A stretch of 64,000 nt of DNA. Source: Stercorarius parasiticus. Its lineage: Eukaryota; Chordata; Aves; Charadriiformes; Stercorariidae. This document shows positions 60,081 through 64,000 of this stretch, piece by piece. Both the position numbers and the translations under genes were made by a program. The notes beneath the pieces are model-generated. The model searched no databases, had not been told where the DNA came from, and saw only the letters and a list, made by a program, of their open reading frames with translations. Numbering within the stretch: position 1 is the stretch's first letter; the number at the start of each line of letters is the position of its first letter. The DNA lies in NCBI GenBank assembly GCA_013396915.1, contig VWZL01001940.1:133303-197302 (forward strand), in the 5' to 3' direction.

Positions 60081-63000
60081 CCGTGATGGGGGAGGCAAAC
60101 AAAAGGCCTCTAGATTCTCTGTTCAGTGATTTTTTTTTTTCCCTCGCACAGGGCAGGGAAGGGATCATGGGCAGCCCAGCTGTGCCCAAAACCCCGCCAC
60201 TGCTGAGGCAGGGGGTGAGGGAGGTGTCACACCTGGGGATGCAGATGGGCTGCTGGTGCGATGTGCTGGCAGGGACTACTGCTCTGCAGGTAACCCGTGA
60301 AACAGCCCCGCTGAGGGGCTTCACACCTCATTTCATCCCAGCAAGAAATCATTCTTCTCTTTGCGTGGGGCACCTGTGAAACACCGCAGTGTAACTGGCA
60401 GCCGGCAGCAAAGGGCCCCACTGAAGAGGAGTCATTAGAGCCACATTATTTTTGGAAGGTGAGAAGTGATATACAGCAGGTGAGATCCCTTCACAATTTT
60501 TTTTTTGTGTCACTGAGAGCTCCTTAGGGTTATTTTTTAAATTGATGTTAATGCTAAGTAAATATTGCTGATCAGCTGATGATTTCCAGCTGAAGCATGC
60601 GAGCTAACAGAACTCCTTAACTACGGGCAATGCTGGAACCGCTGTTTTCTCCGCGGCTCTATGCAGTATTGCTGAAGCAAACCAACCAAGAGGCATCTGG
60701 GCGGCCTTGAATTTGTGTTTAGGGATAGCGTTAGGGTGAGGTGAGCTGTGGTGCTGCCTGTTCCCTGGTGGGTGATGCTCCTCTGACCCTCCGGAGGGGC
60801 AGGGGAAGTTGGAGGGAAGGAGAACTGAAGCTGAGTGTGGGTGTGTGTAAGTGTGAGTGCACAAAGCTGCTAAAAACCCCTGTGTGAGGGGGTAGTTGGG
60901 GTGAGAAAATGACTCTAACCTGAGCTGGGGCTGGGTCTACCGGCTGTTGTGCTGGTGCAGTGGTCCAGCAGGACCGTCTCCGGCATGGGGAACATCTTCC
61001 CTGTGGTAACCCAAAGTTGTGAGGCAAGAGCACCGGCAGCCTGCGTCTATTGTTTAATCTGCTGATTTTTTGAGACCTTATGGCGTTTGTGCCCCTTGGG
61101 GTTGGCACTCCTGGAACTGCAGTGCCTGAAGCACTGAAGTGCTTTGGAGCTGGTGGAGGCTGAGCTGCACCCCCTAACTGGGAGGTTGCTGTAGATCAGC
61201 TTGTGCGGAGAGATGGCTGCTGTGCAGAGTGCCTTTGCTGCCTCTTAAGTGGGTCTGCTGGGTCCTTCATGTCAGGCTGTGTAAGGAGGCCCCGAGCTTC
61301 CACAACTGGGCTCTGAGGTCTGCTTTCAAGCAGCTTTTGCCCTAGAATCTCAGGCAATGATTTCTCTCTCTACGAAGTACCTGTAAAAGCGACAGCAGAG
61401 ATGTGACCACAGTAGGTTTCCGACTCTGAGCTGCTGCTAGGAAGAAGCCCCACATCAAGTTCTCTATGTGTTTATTTTAAAGGAAGGTCTTATCCCTCAG
61501 GGAAAAACCAAAACAACAACACAACAACTTATTTTTTGCGCTGGAGCCATTTTGATTTATGTGCTGTTCAGGCCACTGCAGCAAACCAGTGTCACTGACT
61601 GTTCCTCTGTCGGCTCTGGGACCATTTGCAGAGAAACAAGACCTTCTCTTTTGCTTTGTGTTAGGGCACGAGGATGCTGAAATGTCATGTTGTGGACTTT
61701 TTGGTGCCTGTGCATCCCCATGAAAATGAATTATCCTGGAATCTTTTCTAACTGCTGTCTATGCACTTTTGAGTTTATTTCAGAGTAACTTCTTCCTCTC
61801 TTGCTCAAGCCAATGTTTTGCCAGAGATGCTCAAAATGTTCTGTGAATGAGCCCAAGGAACAGATTTCCTGGCTGATGGAAACTGGCAATGCTCCTCTGA
61901 AGTCAGGCGATATTAGGAGACAATAATTTTGGATTGCTATTAAAAAGCTTACAAGTCTGTAAACTATTATGTGAAGTTGTCTAGCAATGTTATCTTGTGA
62001 AGTTATATAAGCCTACAACAAAAAGTCTTTTAAAACTTGGCTCCCTTTGCTTTCCTAAGGGTAATGCTATACCATGAGACACAGCTCAAAGTAATATCAA
62101 TGCACCATTTCAAAGGCAAGAAGGTGGCTTTTGAAGATTACATTTAATGCATTTTTTTAAAAATAAAATTAGGCCTTTTGGATAGCTGCATGATCAGCTG
62201 AGACCCTTTTTATTACAGTATCACTAATGCTCAGTTGTCATGAGATGGGACACAGGCCTGGGGCATCTCAGAGACCAAAAGCTAAAATAATGAGGTTGTA
62301 GCAAGCCAGAAAGATCAGGAAGTGCGTAAGGGCCTTGCTCATACTGTGGGGATCGTGACACTTGAGATCAGTTTGGTTCTGATGCTCCTGGTAAGCTTCA
62401 ATCCAACCTCTGGCCATCGTGATGCACATCTTACTTGCCAGGTGCAGGATACAGAGCTTGTCCCTGCCAGACAGCCCCGTAATGGACAAATGCTTCTAAT
62501 TTTCTCAGTGTTCCCTCATAAAATCACTGGTGTAGTTGTTTTTATATTTCAGAGGTCACAGTAGGCTGGTTCTCATTTGGGGTTTGCCTATAACGGAGCT
62601 TGTTTAGAGACCCTGTTGCCCAGCGTTTGTAGGACATACCCAAGACGATTCTTCTCTCCTGTGCTGTTTGTACAGCTGTGGGTGGACTTAGCACTATAAG
62701 ATCTCAGCAGTTTTCATTATGTCTGGCCATTTTATTCTGAACATCTGCTGCAGGCATTCACAATGAAAGCTGTTTAACTGCTGTTGGCTGGACTTCCCTC
62801 TCTTCTAAGACCTATGCTTAGTGCACTATTGCTGAAGAGCTGTAGTGTAGTGCTGAGGGTGCTGGAATTCCACTGCTGATCCTGCAAAAAAAAAGCACTA
62901 TCCACTATGGATGAAGCCACCAAATTTAGGAAAATAGCTGCCTGGGTAAGTAAATGCATCAGAAATTCTCAAGGGTCCTGTTTCTAGGAGATGGTATGAG

Positions 63001-63489
63001 GACACACTGACTTTTTTCCCTCTGATTTTAAGATTCATTTGCTGCTAGCTGATTCAAACTAGGCTGTCTGGATGCTGCTGCCTCCTGTTTATCACTCAGG
63101 AGATAAATGTTGTTAGATAAGCCCAGATTGCTGACCATGCTGTCTAAACCTGGAACTGTAGTTGCCATGAAAAAGGCCAGTTCCTTCAAAGAACTGAATA
63201 TTTGTTCCAGCTCAGGGAAGGAGAATCATTTGATTTTGTTACTCAGTGGTAGCACTGAGCATTTCTTAACTCATGAATGGGGGTCACATATGGTGTCTGG
63301 ATGATTCCTCTAGATTTAGATAACTAAAGATTTCTAGCAGCCACAAATCTTCAGTCTGAAAGAGAGAACTAGGGGGAATGTAGGAGAAGTCTGTGAAATC
63401 ATAAGAGGCAATGGAAGAGTTGAATGTGGGATGATCGTACCCTGTCTCTGTCAGTACAAGAACTGAAGATCATCAAGTGTAATTAGCAG
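60081..63489. other. Gene-poor stretch at the right edge
   Basis: AT-richer to the right. No coding similarity identified; the ancient CR1 relic follows. Confidence 0.5.
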
Positions 63490-63850
63490 GAGGTTGGCTC
63501 AAAATGTAAAAGAGGTTAATTTTTTCCACACCACGCAGTTCAGCTGTGAATTGCATTGCCAGGGGATGTTGTGAAGTGAATAGGTAGTCAAGGAAAATGA
63601 AAATCCACTGAAGTCAATTAAATACAACGATGGTCTCCTGGCTCCGTAAGACCTTAAGTCACAGATGTTTGGGGTGGGGAATGAGGGAAGTACACCTAAG
63701 GGGAAAAAAAAAAAGGGAAAAATCACTGTATGCATGCTCCATACCTGTGTTCTTTCCCTAAACATCTCTTCAATGCTGTTGGAGCCAGCATGTAGGGCTA
63801 GATGGACCTTCAGTGTGACCCAATGTGACTGGTCTGGTGTTGGAGAATAT
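63490..63850 (+). mobile_element. Ancient CR1-like LINE relic (plus orientation)
   Basis: ATTGCCAGGGGATGTTGTGA at 63554 and GGGCTAGATGGACCTTCAGT at 63796 match, in the right order and spacing, landmarks of the old CR1 family tail (…TTGCCACAGGATGTTGTGA… and …GGGCTAGATGGACC…). Highly diverged, and interrupted by A-rich sequence near 63700. Confidence 0.65.
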
Positions 63851-64000
63851 CTGCCATGGAAAGTCTCTGGCTGCCCTGTCAAAGACTTTCTGGAAGCCAA
63901 TATAATATGGACACGACACATGATAGCTGCTATTCTTCCATTAGTTTAAGTGATGTGGAAAATACGGTCAATGCAAGAATAGGACAAAACCCAAGTTGCA

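Noticed and set aside
1..64000. CRISPR arrays, bacterial operons, tRNA or rRNA genes, intact endogenous retrovirus
   Set aside because: The DNA is vertebrate; no regularly spaced direct repeats, no convincing tRNA B-box, and no LTR pair or retroviral gag/pol frame was seen by eye.

Overview
The window looks like bird (avian) nuclear DNA. Four CR1 LINE 3' ends are present, two in each orientation, including the terminal octamer-type ATTCT(A/G)TG tails. Degraded copies of an older CR1-like LINE are also present, and there is no sign of mammalian L1 or Alu. Coding DNA is sparse and split into short exons with GT-AG borders. Most long open frames are therefore chance frames.

One protein-coding gene could be reconstructed completely: an EXOC3-like (Sec6/TNFAIP2 superfamily) gene on the minus strand. 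I identify it as EXOC3L4. It has eleven coding exons between 41735 (proposed ATG) and 20465 (end of TAA). All ten junctions have GT-AG borders and join in frame. The exon lengths sum to 2124 nt, giving 707 residues, close to the human protein (about 722). The protein has a basic, low-complexity N-terminal 118 residues followed by the helical Sec6-type body. The last exon ends in [14 protein letters not shown], which resembles the C-terminus of mammalian EXOC3L4.

Layout from left to right. 1-4069: no recognised gene. 4070-4625: a CpG island with a TATA box on the plus strand, a TATA-like box plus GTAAGT donor on the minus strand, a kB site, a 9-bp tandem array and G-quadruplex potential. In mammals TNFAIP2 lies just downstream of EXOC3L4 in the same orientation, so the island may be the TNFAIP2 promoter with that gene running off the left edge. 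This is inference. 4626-18300: intergenic, with a 54-60 bp minisatellite, a (TG)19 run and two minus-oriented CR1 copies. About 18305-20464: probable EXOC3L4 3' UTR. 20465-41780: EXOC3L4, with plus-oriented CR1 fragments in introns 1 and 10 and long homopurine/homopyrimidine tracts in introns 4 and 5. 41781-64000: about 22 kb with no recognised coding exon. It contains a MIR-like fragment, two ancient CR1 relics, a 16-bp palindrome abutting an NF-E2/ARE-type site, and a small CpG cluster with an inverted pair of CRE-like sites.

I found no exotic or previously undescribed system. The points most worth checking are the CpG-island promoter, the splicing of exons 4-5 of EXOC3L4, and the regulatory-looking motifs in the right-hand gene desert.
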